NCBI GenBank assembly: GCA_037447655.1
Contig: JBBHKE010000719.1
Span: 238,488 to 250,863 of the forward strand
From: Zygnema cylindricum
Lineage: Eukaryota > Streptophyta > Zygnematophyceae > Zygnematales > Zygnemataceae
Direction: 5' to 3'
Length of the DNA: 12,376 nt
The position numbers and the translations under genes were made by a program. Below, one piece after another: positions 1 through 8,395 of the stretch. Each line of letters begins with the position of its first letter. The first letter of the stretch is position 1. Below the pieces are notes generated by a model, which was not told where the DNA came from, did no database searches, and saw nothing but the letters and a program-made list of their open reading frames with translations.

Positions 1-699
1 TTGAAGAGAGAGGTTGAGAGTTTGAACAGCATCAGTGACTCTTTAACCTCTCCCTCGATCTCGGTACCGATGGATCCGATAGGTCTCCAAATGCCCTAAA
101 CCCTAACTAATATAAATTTCCCGTAAACCTCTGGATAGCCTAGGTAGCCATGGCTCTAGCTCCCTCTCCAATTTCTCAGTGACTACGACAAGTTTGAGAG
201 TTGGAGAGAGAAGTTAGAGGTAGATTGCCTCGGCTTCTTTCTATATTTCTATTTAGACCTAGAAAATACTTAAAATGGACCATTAATTTCTACAAGTATC
301 ACGTTCCCCTTTTCCGTCATCTGCCACACGTTTTGGACTACGTCACTTTTTCTAAGGGTCATTTCACCCCTTTGTGTCGACTCCTCAATTGACCACCGCC
401 GCACACCCACCTAAACCCTCTCCCCAACCCTTTGACACCAAAGCTCCTCTTAACCTTATTCCCTCTCCCCAACCTGTGATGAACAATTGTGTCTTTACGT
501 CTCCACCACGTTAACTTTCCCCTCGTCATCAAAAGTCATCCAACACTTTGTCGTTGGACCGTATCCCCAACTCTTCTTTTCAACAACCACTATTGGTCAC
601 CTGTTTGATCCCTCCACCCTATAACACCTTCCACCACCTCGCCCGTTGCATACCCATGTCAAGTTCCTTATCCTACCTCTCAACCTTTGAGCAACCGAA
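1..699. other. Unassigned region, possibly LINE 5' part or flank
   Basis: No gene can be supported here. The stretch is rich in C and T on the + strand, and its short open frames are proline- and serine-rich without any recognisable domain. Part of it, from about 380 onward, may be the low-complexity N-terminal region or 5' UTR of the LINE that becomes recognisable further right, because many LINE proteins have proline-rich N-termini. The left boundary of that LINE cannot be placed: I see no target duplication. A plant telo-box lies at 98-106. Confidence 0.4.
98..106 (+). promoter_or_regulatory. Telo-box-like motif AAACCCTAA
   Basis: The sequence AAACCCTAA, embedded in CCCTAAACCCTAACTAA, equals about one and a half units of the plant telomere repeat. 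Such telo-boxes occur in many plant promoters. Another copy is at 12230-12238. No gene start is visible next to either, so a regulatory role is only a possibility. Confidence 0.3.
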
Positions 700-1497
700 C
701 TCCCCAACCTCCTCCGGTTGTCAACCTTTCTTCAAATTCCCTCAATTTCTCAAGTTTCTTGTCCGCGCTTTGGGAAGCCTTACTTTGTTAGTCCCAGTTT
801 AGCGAGACATGTGAGAGCGTGTTCTAAGGCCTCTTCGGCTCCTTCCCATTCCCAAAGGGGGCCTCCTCTTAGCAATACCCCCATTCTCCGACACCCCTCT
901 CGTTGCAATTGGGATTTCATACGTAACCTTACTGTGTTGGGTTGTTTCTATGCCGCTTACCCCCATCTCCTTCGTCCAAGTAGCTCTTTCATTCCCACTT
1001 AAGCTTCTAGCTTACAACATCCACAATCACGTTGTTTGGCATCTTTTCTTTTTGTTTCCGCCCCGGGTTTGGTCTCACCTTCAAGTGGGGTTGCGATTGG
1101 GGCACGAGAAACAGATTCTAGATGTCAACTATTTTTGGGTGGGGATTGGGAATCTCTTGAGCAAGAGCATATGGAGAGAGTCATTACCCTATCTGTGCCT
1201 CCTCTGCGACCTCAAGCTCCACATCTTACCTCCACAACCCACATGCGTTGTGCCGTGGAACTTGGCCGATGTGGTGAATTCTCTCGTGTTGCTCTGCTGC
1301 TGTGCCCTTTCATACCATTGCTAAGTACGCAGGGAGCTCTCGAGGGCTTTTTGACCCTATTGAGCTTGACTCGGATTCTTTTGCTAAAGCTTTGGTTTGT
1401 CCCCTCATCTCCCAATAGTTGGACCATTTTGAATGGTATATGAGATTTAGCGTGCTATTTTTCTTGTTGCCACTTTGATCTTTGTTACTGTATTTGT
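700..1497 (+). pseudogene. LINE N-terminal region (broken)
   Basis: This is the upstream part of the LINE protein, readable only in pieces. A finger-like motif lies at 760-822. Further right, frame 1036-1443 contains GRCGEFSRVA at about residue 78, which resembles a conserved block that I recall upstream of the RT in plant LINEs of this type. Stops and frame changes separate these pieces (for example the stop at 1441-1443 before the RT region). The assignment rests on collinearity with the better preserved RT region downstream and on these two short motifs, so it is weaker than the RT call. No function remains. Confidence 0.5.
760..822 (+). other. Degenerate C2HC zinc-finger motif of LINE
   Basis: Translating from 760 gives C-P-R-F at the start and LARHVRAC at the end, a pattern of C-x2-[F]-...-H-x3-C. 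A normal finger would have a second cysteine where TTT (Phe) now stands; TGT to TTT is a single-base change. N-terminal DNA-binding fingers are typical of restriction-like-endonuclease LINEs. The match is short, so confidence is moderate. Confidence 0.4.
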
Positions 1498-2367
1498 CAA
1501 GGCGACTCGTTAGAAGCCCTTTTGTTTGCGATCGCCCACTTACAAGCCTTACAAGAATCCGCTACTACCTTTCAAAGTTGTTTGTTCCATTCGTTGGCGG
1601 ATGACACTTGTATCATTTATCTGGAAGACCAACTTGTTTCTGCTTTCCACCATTTTTCTGAGCAATTTTCTAAAATAAGCATGTTTGTCAAAATCCATAC
1701 ATATGTTGCGTGGTCCCATATTGGCCTGCCATCAGATTTCCCTCTCCCTATAGGCTTTCGTGTTTGTACACCTCAAGAGGGTTTAAGGGTGTTTGGTTCC
1801 CCAGTTGGCGCCCCTGATTTTGTTCACCGGTTTATCAAGGATGCCCTACTGGATGACCTTTCCCACTACGAGCACCTTACAAAAATGTCGGATTCCTAAG
1901 TGGCTTTTGTTGTTTTAACTCGTAATTTTGCGCAACGAACCTTGCACTTGGTGCGCATCCAACCCCCTAGTTTTTCTTTCCGTTCGTCACTTTCGGATTT
2001 TTATAGTTGTCTCTTTGGAATTTTGCATCAACTTGTCGAGCATGGTATATTTGATCGTCCGGAATGGTTCCTCGCTCGTTGACTACCTGCTTTACCAGAC
2101 TTGTTTGGGGGTTTTGGTCTACGTCTTACAATCACCATAGCGCTAGCCGCCAAATTGGGTAGTAGGGCTCCGATGGCATATGTCAGTAGTTCAAGGTTTG
2201 TGGTTGACGATTGTCTTATCTTGGCCAATCCGATCTCTACCGCATTCATTTTAACAATCGTAACTTTCTACTCCTCTGCTTCTACGATCAAGGCCAAAGA
2301 TGTCGTTCCTCCTATCGCTTCAGTCACAAGCAACAATCATTCCCGAGTGCAACAACACATGACCGAT
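1498..2367 (+). pseudogene. LINE reverse transcriptase domain (interrupted)
   Basis: One frame (codons starting at 1498) can be followed from a QGD box (1498-1506), through FAIAHLQAL (1525-1551), to the catalytic-type box SLADDT (ADD at 1597-1605), and on to GLPSDF, FDRPEW and the glycine-rich LFGGFGLRL (2101-2127). These are landmarks of a LINE RT palm and thumb. Two stops break the frame: TAA at 1897-1899, where a CAA would fit, and TGA at 2080-2082. The frame is then cut at codon GAT (2365-2367) by the copia insertion and resumes with AAG at 8505. RT would copy the element's RNA at a nicked chromosomal target. Here it is dead. Confidence 0.75.
2363..2367 (+). repeat. Target-site duplication CCGAT (left)
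   Basis: CCGAT lies immediately outside the left LTR terminus (TGTTA...). The same five bases lie immediately outside the right terminus at 8500-8504. Five bases is the usual copia target duplication. Confidence 0.9.
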
Positions 2368-3266
2368 TGTTATTCTACGACCACCGGTGCAGGTGGAGGA
2401 GCAGCAGTAGTAGTAGAAGTAGACATGATACACTCTCAGAAGCTATCAAGAATCCTACCAAACAGCTGTTTTCAAGTGCTCACCAATTCTTGCAAAATCA
2501 TCCAAACCACTCAAAACGTATATCAGAATATAGAGTAGCATAAACACTGACAACTCCCAAAGTTTCAGTACAATTGACTTGACAACACTGAAGATATAAT
2601 ACTCAATAGTTTCCCAAAAACTGTCTGCAGTTTTACTACTTGGAAGTCTGGTTCCATAAAAAGCTCTAAGTCCTAAGTCTTATACTTTCGGTGTTCTATC
2701 AGCGATACAAGTGTACCTGAGAGGTACGTCCAAAATCAACCCACCTACAGAGATCTACGTGTTCCTAATCGTGCCAACCGAATCTATCATCGTACAGTCA
2801 ATATTTCTCAGAATCTATATTAAGTGATTGTACAAATACTTGTCGGCTAAGTCACTTGTGATACTCTTATGAATCTCGTTAGTTGACTTGATTCATATCA
2901 ATCGCAGCTGCGTTGTCTCGTATTGGATCACATTCACATCACCTGCGGCTGCGGTGTCCCGCACTGAATCATATCCAAGATAGCAGCAGCTGCGTTGTTT
3001 GTACGGATCATATCCAAAGTAACCGCAGCTGCGTTTGTCCTGTCTGTGTCGCAGCATCGCTGCTACGCTGCTGTGTATGGAAGGCAGCTGCGCTGCTGCG
3101 TTGCTCTGTCAGCATAGCAGCTGCGCTGCTCTGTCTGCATAGCAGCTGCGTTGTCGTGTACTGCACTCAAGTGATGACGCAAATCCTTATGAAACTTACG
3201 CTACAAATTACTAGCTTTCTGCCGTCACACTAATATACCGAGAATTAAAGCTTTCCGAAATCAACA
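2368..3266 (-). repeat. 3' LTR of the copia element
   Basis: The 899-bp repeat begins TGTTATTCTACG and ends AAATCAACA on the + strand. It matches 7606-8499 along its whole length with scattered substitutions and small indels in the GC-rich part. Its inner edge abuts the polypurine tract. The terminal inverted repeat was originally TGTTG/CAACA; the left end now reads TGTTA. A stretch rich in GCAGCTGCG lies at about 2904-3160. Confidence 0.95.
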
Positions 3267-3273
3267 CTCCCTT
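3267..3273 (-). other. Polypurine tract (second-strand primer site)
   Basis: On the minus strand, AAGGGAG directly precedes the LTR start TGTTGATTT. This is the position required for plus-strand DNA priming during reverse transcription. It is short, but its placement exactly at the LTR edge supports it. Confidence 0.75.
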
Positions 3274-3489
3274 AAAGATCTAGACTCAGTGTATCAACGC
3301 AGCTGCAATGTCGCACTTAGTGCATCATGGCAGCATAGCAACGCATCCATAGCAGCGCAACATAACACCGCAGCCATAGCAGCGCAACATGGCAACATAA
3401 CAGTGCAGCAAATCAACTAATCACCTGGGTCCACTACATCCTAATTTTGGGCTCTCGCAGCATGGCAGTATCGCAATGGAGCTACTCAC
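3274..3489 (-). other. 3' untranslated region with CAGC/GCAAC repeats
   Basis: This lies between the RNase H stop and the polypurine tract. No gene is seen. On the + strand about 3295-3415 is made of imperfect units such as CATAGCAGCGCAACAT and GCAGCATAGCAACGCA. These resemble the GCAGC-rich array in the LTR, so the same repeat type may have spread inside the element. Confidence 0.6.
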
Positions 3490-4217
3490 CTATTCACCCA
3501 ATCCTACTGAATTCCTACAATAGTTCAACTTGGGAGCAGGAAGAGCTTTAGTAAGCATATCAGCAACCATTCTTGCATCTGGCATATAGCATAATTTGAT
3601 CACCCTAGAGAACACTTTTTCCCTTACAAAGTGTAATCGTACATCCATGTGGTTACTCTGGAAGTGGTGACTCGGGTTAGAGGTAGTGGCAATGGCAGTG
3701 GCCCAACCTGCATGTATCCTAGTTCTTGCAACATGGATTTTACCCATAAGAGTTCTTTGAGGGCCGAGCTTGCTGCCATATATTCTGACTCCGTTGTCGA
3801 CTGCGGTGTAACCTTTTGAAGTTTGCTGCTCCAGCAGCACATTCTGTTCCCAATCTGCAAAACGAATCCCGTGGTGGATTTCGGGCTTGGCATGTCGCCA
3901 TAGGTTGCATCACTCCACATTTGCAGCTTCACTTCTCCTCCGCCTAGCGTGAGTTTGAGGTCTTTTGTTCCTGCTAAATATCTTAAGACTCTCCTTGCTG
4001 CATCAAAATCAAATTTTCTCGGATTCTCTAGACTTCTGAGTACCCCAACTGCTGCGGCAATGTCAGGGCGGGTATACTCCATGAAATTTATTAAGCTTCC
4101 CACTATCTGTCTATAAGGTATTAGTGTCATAGGATCATTCTCCCCTGACTCTAAGTACTCGCTAACAATGACACCTGGTTCTGTCTCTTCTCCCTCTAAC
4201 TTATGCCGAAACTCCAT
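3490..4217 (-). pseudogene. Copia RNase H domain and RT thumb (broken)
   Basis: The frame of 3624-4217 holds the end of RT (PYRQIVGSL, YTRPDIAAAVGVL, RRVLRYLAGT) followed by RNase H (WSDATYGD with the first catalytic Asp, KSTTGFV, TESEYMA with the Glu). After GYMQVG the match moves to the frame of 3490-3840, which gives NPSHHFQSNHMDVRLHFVRE, VADMLTKALP and the stop at 3490. At the frame change (about 3700) the segment expected to carry the next catalytic Asp is missing, so this is a deletion as well as a frameshift. RNase H would degrade the RNA template during reverse transcription. This copy cannot do so. Confidence 0.85.
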
Positions 4218-4278
4218 TGGAGTTAGACATCATTTTGCCCCCCGCATTCCATACTCATCTAACATGTTTCCAATAGCC

Positions 4279-4302
4279 TTTTTTTTTTTTTTTTAAAAAA
4301 AA
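4279..4302. repeat. T16-A8 homopolymer insertion in the pol region
   Basis: Sixteen T are followed by eight A on the + strand, inside what should be coding sequence between the RT catalytic region and the RT thumb. It breaks the frame: on the minus strand codons for KLTQK precede it, and codons for LDEYGM follow in another frame. Flanking AGCCTTTT and AGCCTCTT are similar, so slippage is likely. An assembly or sequencing error in a homopolymer is also possible. Confidence 0.7.
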
Positions 4303-4358
4303 GCCTCTTTTTGAGTTAATTTTATTGCTTTCTTATTTCTGTCCCTCTCTACCTGGAT

Positions 4359-5083
4359 TCATAGAATATACTTTGCCTCACCAAGGTCTTTCATCTCGAA
4401 CAGTGAGTTTAGAGCAGTTTTGATTTTGTTTATTTCAGCCATTAATTTGCTAATTAATAGTAAATCATGAACATACACTGCTATATACACTATCCTATTT
4501 TCACCCTTTAGAACGTAGACAGAGTGATCAGAACTTATCCTTTGAAATCCTAGACTGGTCAAGAATTCATCAAGCTTCAGATTCCATTGCCTATGGGCCT
4601 GTTTTATAGCCCGTATAAAGATTTTAGCAACTTACATACTAAGTGCTCTTTTCCTAGTTCTGCATATATTTCAAGCTGCTGCATATAAATGGTCTCTTCT
4701 AGTTCTCCATGCAAAAAGGTCGTCTTTACATCCATCTGATGAATTTCCATATCTTCTAAAGCAGCTAGGGACAGCAAAATCCTAACAGTCGGAAATCTTA
4801 CAACCGAAGAAAATATTTTTTCAAAATCGATTCCTTCCTTTTGATTATAACCCTTTGCCACAAGTCTGGCCTTTTATCTTTCAATGGTGTTATCGAGATT
4901 TAACTTCACCTTGAATACCCATTTGTTGCCGATCGCCTTTCGGTTTGGAGGAAGTTCCACAAGCTCCCATATTTGTGCCTCCATGATCGACTTCATTTCG
5001 TCGTTTGCTGCCTCGATCCATTGATTCCGCTCTGGTGATGAGAAGGCCTCTTGGATGGTCAAGGGCTCCCCTGAGGTTGTCAA
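4359..5083 (-). pseudogene. Copia reverse transcriptase (broken)
   Basis: On the minus strand the RT begins with IQEAFSSPERNQWIEAAN and WELVELPP, then GNKWVFKVK. After an in-frame TAA (4874-4876), ARLVAKGYNQ and QMDVKTTFLHGEL follow in the same frame. QMDVKTTF carries the first catalytic Asp. At SLYGL (about 4604) a one-base insertion moves the match to the frame of 4359-4562. That frame contains the RT active-site box as YVHDLLL: family members have YVDDLLL, so the first Asp is replaced by His (codon CAT, 4467-4469). A TGA follows KYIL. RT makes cDNA from the element RNA within the Gag particle. The enzyme encoded here would be truncated and inactive. Confidence 0.9.
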
Positions 5084-5104
5084 GTAGGCAAAGTGAGAGC
5101 TTGC

Positions 5105-5647
5105 TTACAGGCGGCTGCTGGATCTTCTTCCCCCCGGAAATCCAGAGGCTGAGATCGTCGGTTGCCGCGCATTGCGCTGATTGCGCTGGTTGCTATCCGT
5201 GTGTATTGACTGCTGGTGGTCTGGTTGGAACTGAACTGGATGAGGAATTCGGAGATAGTCCGACTCTGGTAGTTGAAACTGAACTGGATGAGGAATTCGG
5301 AGATAGTCCGACTTTGGAGTCATTACCAAAGAATGTTGCACCTGCGGGACAATTTCTTGCATGCAATCTAAGATGACATACTCCTGTACTTTTTGCTGCT
5401 TTTGCTGCTCTGTCATTTGAAATAAATCTATCGAGTCCAATTTATCTTTGACAATGATATTCCTTGCTACAACTATTTTCTGCCTCTCAAATACAAAGAC
5501 TCTGTAACCTTTAGAGTGATCATCATATCCTAACAAAATACCTGGTAATGCCTTCGGTTCCATTTCCCATCTGTCCGTAGACGTATCCAAGATAAAGCAT
5601 TGACTACCAAAGACTTTGAAATGGCTAACATCTGGTTTGCTACCTGT
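5105..5647 (-). pseudogene. Integrase C-terminal part and linker to RT
   Basis: This continues the integrase frame after the TAG at 5648-5650. Visible are VSHFKVFGSQCF, then the GYDDHSKGYRVF block typical of the copia integrase C-terminal region, then a low-complexity hydrophilic linker rich in Q, S, P and R. Linkers of this kind are poorly conserved. The linker holds two tandem copies of a 16-residue unit (see repeat). A TAA at 5105-5107 ends it, but the frame carries on without a shift into ASSHFAYLTTSGEPL and the RT domain, so this stop is a point mutation in a once continuous polyprotein. Confidence 0.8.
5229..5318. repeat. 48-bp tandem duplication in the integrase-RT linker
   Basis: Two nearly identical direct copies start at 5229 and 5277, a period of 48 bp or 16 codons. 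On the minus strand each encodes SDYLRIPHPVQFQ. The period keeps the reading frame, and high identity suggests a recent event relative to the age of the element. Confidence 0.9.
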
Positions 5648-6436
5648 CTAGATCTCGTAAGGAGTAGTGTCTAGCGATGTGGATGCTATCATATTCTTAA
5701 TATAAACTGCACAATTTAGAGCCTCAACCCAGAATTTGAGATCCACATTTCTATATGCGAGCATCGGCCTAGAGCTCTCCGTGAGAGTTCTATTTAGTCT
5801 TTCCGACACCCCATTTTGTTCCGGAGAATATGAAACAGGCAACAGATGACTAATACCTTCCTCAAGTAAAAAGGTTTCAAATTCTTTAGACGTATATTCA
5901 CCACCATTTTCCGATCTGAGCTGCAAAATAGGTGAATTATGAAGTTTTTCAACCCATGCTTTATAGTGTTTGAAGTGACCAAACACTTCACTCTTCTCCT
6001 TCATGAAGTAAACTTTTGTAAACCTGGAGAAATCATCTGTGAAGGTGACCATATATTTCATCCCCCCGGCAGATGGAACCTTCGCAGGACCAAAAACATC
6101 CGAATGAATTTGTTGTAAAAGTTTCGTTGACCGATGCTCAAACTCTTTAGGAAATGGCAATCTGTGGATTTTGCCTAAAGCGCAACCATCACAAGTTTTG
6201 ACCGGATCATCTGTGATTGATACACCTTCTATTTTTCCAGCAATGACCATTTTCCTCAAACTATCATAGTTTACATGGCCTAATCTTTTATGCCACAACT
6301 CATCTGAGTGCAAAACACCGGAGTACAGAACATCATTCTCCTTGGTATTAGCCATATCCATGCGGTACATCTTGCTACTATCTCTAGTACCTGTAACCGC
6401 AACCTTGCCAAATTTTGCTAACAACCTGCCGACCAT
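5648..6436 (-). pseudogene. Copia pre-integrase and integrase core
   Basis: This is the longest intact stretch of the polyprotein. It has the GAG-pre-integrase zinc-binding pattern H-x4-H-x27-C-x2-C (LWHKRLGH ... CDGCALGK), then the catalytic core. The first Asp is in QIHSDVFGP (codon 113 counted from 6436). The second should be the Asp of a DNGGEY box but reads SENGGEY (codon 176, GAA at 5909-5911). The Glu is in NGVSERLNRT (codon 212). The 35-residue spacing between the last two fits DD35E. Asp to Glu at an active-site position is expected to damage strand transfer. The frame ends in TAG at 5648-5650, where family members have a Trp codon after PYE-I/L. Confidence 0.9.
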
Positions 6437-6726
6437 TTTTCAAATTAACCTCAAAGCCTTTACTCTCTACCAACGACGTAGAAAACAGATTTTTCTTAAA
6501 GTCAGGCACAAATAAGACATTGTGAAGGGTTCTTTCAATTGCTTTCCCTTCTACATCAACTAGCAAGGACACATCACCCATAGCACGAGTCTGGACACTC
6601 ATTCCACAAGCATAAGAAATATTTTTCTCCGGCGTTGACCTTGTTCCAGCACATGTGGGCTGACGCTCCTGTATCAATTAACCATCCAGGGTCCTTTGCG
6701 CCCTCCATTGCTGCCGCCATAGCGAA
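6437..6726 (-). pseudogene. Copia aspartic protease (frameshifted)
   Basis: On the minus strand WLIDTGASAHMCWN is readable, with the DTGAS active site at 6661-6675. The downstream half lies in another frame (6384-6677): GDVSLLVDVEGKA and HNVLFVPDFKKNLFS, the usual link to the pre-integrase domain. A frameshift at about 6600-6660 separates the two, and a second near 6425 leads into the integrase frame. The protease would cleave the Gag-Pol polyprotein. The active-site motif is preserved but cannot be made in one piece. Confidence 0.85.
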
Positions 6727-6884
6727 TAGATCCGTATCGTCCTCCTCAAAAAATGTCAGAGTCTCGTCCTAGAGTGATGAAGAAGCTGAAAACAGTGCAT
6801 TTCCACGAGGTGTAGGCCCCGTGAAGCTTTTGTAAAATTGACTTTGTTGTATAAACCTGTATCGTTAGCTTGTTTAAGTTTAGG

Positions 6885-6926
6885 ACAAAATTTGTATCCA
6901 TGACCTCTCTCACTGCAATAAAAACA
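6885..6926 (-). other. Gag CCHC zinc knuckle
   Basis: CFYCSERGHGYKFC fits C-x2-C-x4-H-x4-C exactly, the RNA-binding knuckle of the nucleocapsid part of Gag. Confidence 0.95.
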
Positions 6927-7594
6927 TGCATTGTTGGATTGTCTATTTCCATCCTGATTAAACTGTCTGAACTGGGTAAATTGATTACGTTGCTCATTAA
7001 ACTGACCTTTCCTCCGAAAGTCTGAATTAAAAGCCTCTACTTGCTCAACATTGAGAATTTTGACGTAGCTTCCTCCTCTAGTAAAATATTGATGGCTAAC
7101 TGTAAAGTCCAGCTAGCTTTATCTTTTTGTTTCAGCATGTCAGATGCTCCTTTCATACTACGAGGGAGACCCCTCATGAGCAAAGCTGCCTATTGAAACG
7201 GAGGAAACACACCACCTGCACAAGCATGTGCATCTACAAGAATGCGAAATTTGTTAGAATATTCAGCCATTGTACCGCCAATGTACTTATAGTCCCAAAT
7301 TTTTCCAGCCAATAGAAGCTCTTCCTAGACATTAGCCTTTTCATAATCACTTTTAAGGGATTTCCTGATATCATTTGCTTTTTTCATTTTTATCCGAGAC
7401 ATAGCTAAGTCCTCAAATATACTGAATTTCAGAATAGAACGAGCGTGTGTATTATTTCTTAGACCATGACGGATCAGATTCATCCAGCGAACCATCCAAT
7501 ATATCTAAAATATTGACATTCTCAAAATGTGTCTCCACCATATCCGCTCAGTAAACATACTTTTCCCCGAAAAAGATAGGAATTCTTGAAGACA

Positions 7595-7605
7595 GGCCCA
7601 TAACC
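7595..7605 (-). other. Primer binding site, half-tRNA-iMet type
   Basis: Directly inside the 5' LTR the minus strand reads GGTTATGGGCC. This is complementary to the anticodon arm (GGCCCAUAACC) of initiator tRNA-Met, and not to its 3' CCA end. Drosophila copia and yeast Ty5 prime from such an internal tRNA cut. Most plant copia elements use TGGTATCAGAGC instead. Confidence 0.85.
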
Positions 7606-8050
7606 TGTTGTTCTACGACCACCGGTGCAGGTGGAGGAGAAGCAGTAGTAGTAGAAGTAGACATGATACACTCCCAGAAGCTATCAAGAATCCTACCAAA
7701 CAACTGTTTTCAAGTGCTCACCAATTCTTGCAAAATCACCCAATCCTCACAAAAATATATCAGAATATAGAGTAGCATAAACACTGACAACTCCCAAAGT
7801 TTCAGTACAATTGACTTGACAACACTGAAGATATAATACTCAATAGTTTCCCAAAAATTGTCTGCAGTTTTACTACTTGGAAGTCTGGTTCCATAAAAAG
7901 CTCTAAGTCCTAAGTCTTATACTTTCGGTGTTCTATTGCCGATACAAGTGTACCTGAGAGGTACGTCCAAAATCAACCCACCTACAGAGATCTACGTGTT
8001 CGTAATCGTGCCAACCCAATTTATCATCGTACAGTCAATATTACTCAGAA

Positions 8051-8060
8051 TCTATATTAA
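8051..8060 (-). promoter_or_regulatory. Possible TATA box in 5' LTR
   Basis: TTAATATAGA on the minus strand sits downstream of the GC-rich array and about 450 bases before the LTR end, a sensible place for a core promoter. The match is weak and the surrounding DNA is AT-rich. The left LTR has the same ten bases at 2814-2823. Confidence 0.25.
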
Positions 8061-8141
8061 GTGATTGTACAAATACTTGTCGGCTAAGTCACTTGTGATA
8101 CTCTTATGAATCTCGTTAGTTGACTTGATTCATATCAATCG

Positions 8142-8395
8142 CAGCTGCGTTGTCCCATATTGGATCACATTCACATCACCCGCGGCTGCGGTGTCCCGCA
8201 CCGAATCATATCTAAGATAGCAGCAGTTGCGTTGTCTGTACGGATCATATCCAAAGTAACCGCAGCTGCGTTTGTCCTGTCTGTGTCGCAGCTTCGCTGC
8301 TGCGCTGCTGTGTATGCAAGGCAGCTGCGCTGCTGCGCTGCTTTGTATAGCAGTTGCGTTGCTCTGTCTGCATAGCATCTGCGTTGTCATGTACT
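8142..8395. repeat. GCAGCTGCG-rich imperfect repeat array in LTR
   Basis: Imperfect copies of the near-palindrome CGCAGCTGCG and of the unit CATAGCAGCTGCGTTG recur here and in the matching part of the other LTR (about 2904-3160). The two LTRs differ most here, by small indels and changes, as expected for a slippage-prone array. CAGCTG is an E-box core, so transcription-factor binding is possible but only inferred. Confidence 0.7.

Larger units (their letters stand above)
6727..7664 (-). pseudogene. Copia Gag capsid/nucleocapsid protein (broken)
   Basis: The likely start is ATG at 7662-7664, 59 bases inside the 5' LTR. The frame reads through the LTR end and the primer binding site (QQVMGLSSRIPIFFGEK), and reaches the Gag N-terminal block with an in-frame TGA at 7548-7550, where Trp fits. 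After a frame change the central Gag helices can be followed (KSLKSDYEKAN, FRILVDAHACAGG, ALLMRGLPRSMKG), broken by further TAG codons. A CCHC zinc knuckle lies at 6885-6926 and returns to the starting frame. Gag packages element RNA. There is no intact product here. An alternative start at the ATG inside the primer binding site (in GGTTATGGG) would be in the same frame. Confidence 0.85.

Noticed and set aside
98-106. Telomere-like CCCTAAACCCTAA as a sign of a chromosome end or interstitial telomere
   Set aside because: Less than two units. Single telo-boxes are common in plant DNA.
201-392. 63-codon open frame near the left end
   Set aside because: No domain, no splice or context support, and length within chance expectation.
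2368-3266. Idea that the repeat includes the true start of an independent second copia copy (tandem element), because the Gag ATG is inside the repeat
   Set aside because: The CCGAT duplication and the primer binding site place the LTR border beyond the ATG, so one standard element explains everything.
2904-3415. CRISPR-like array
   Set aside because: Units are imperfect, have no regular spacers, and lie in a plant retrotransposon LTR and its 3' region.
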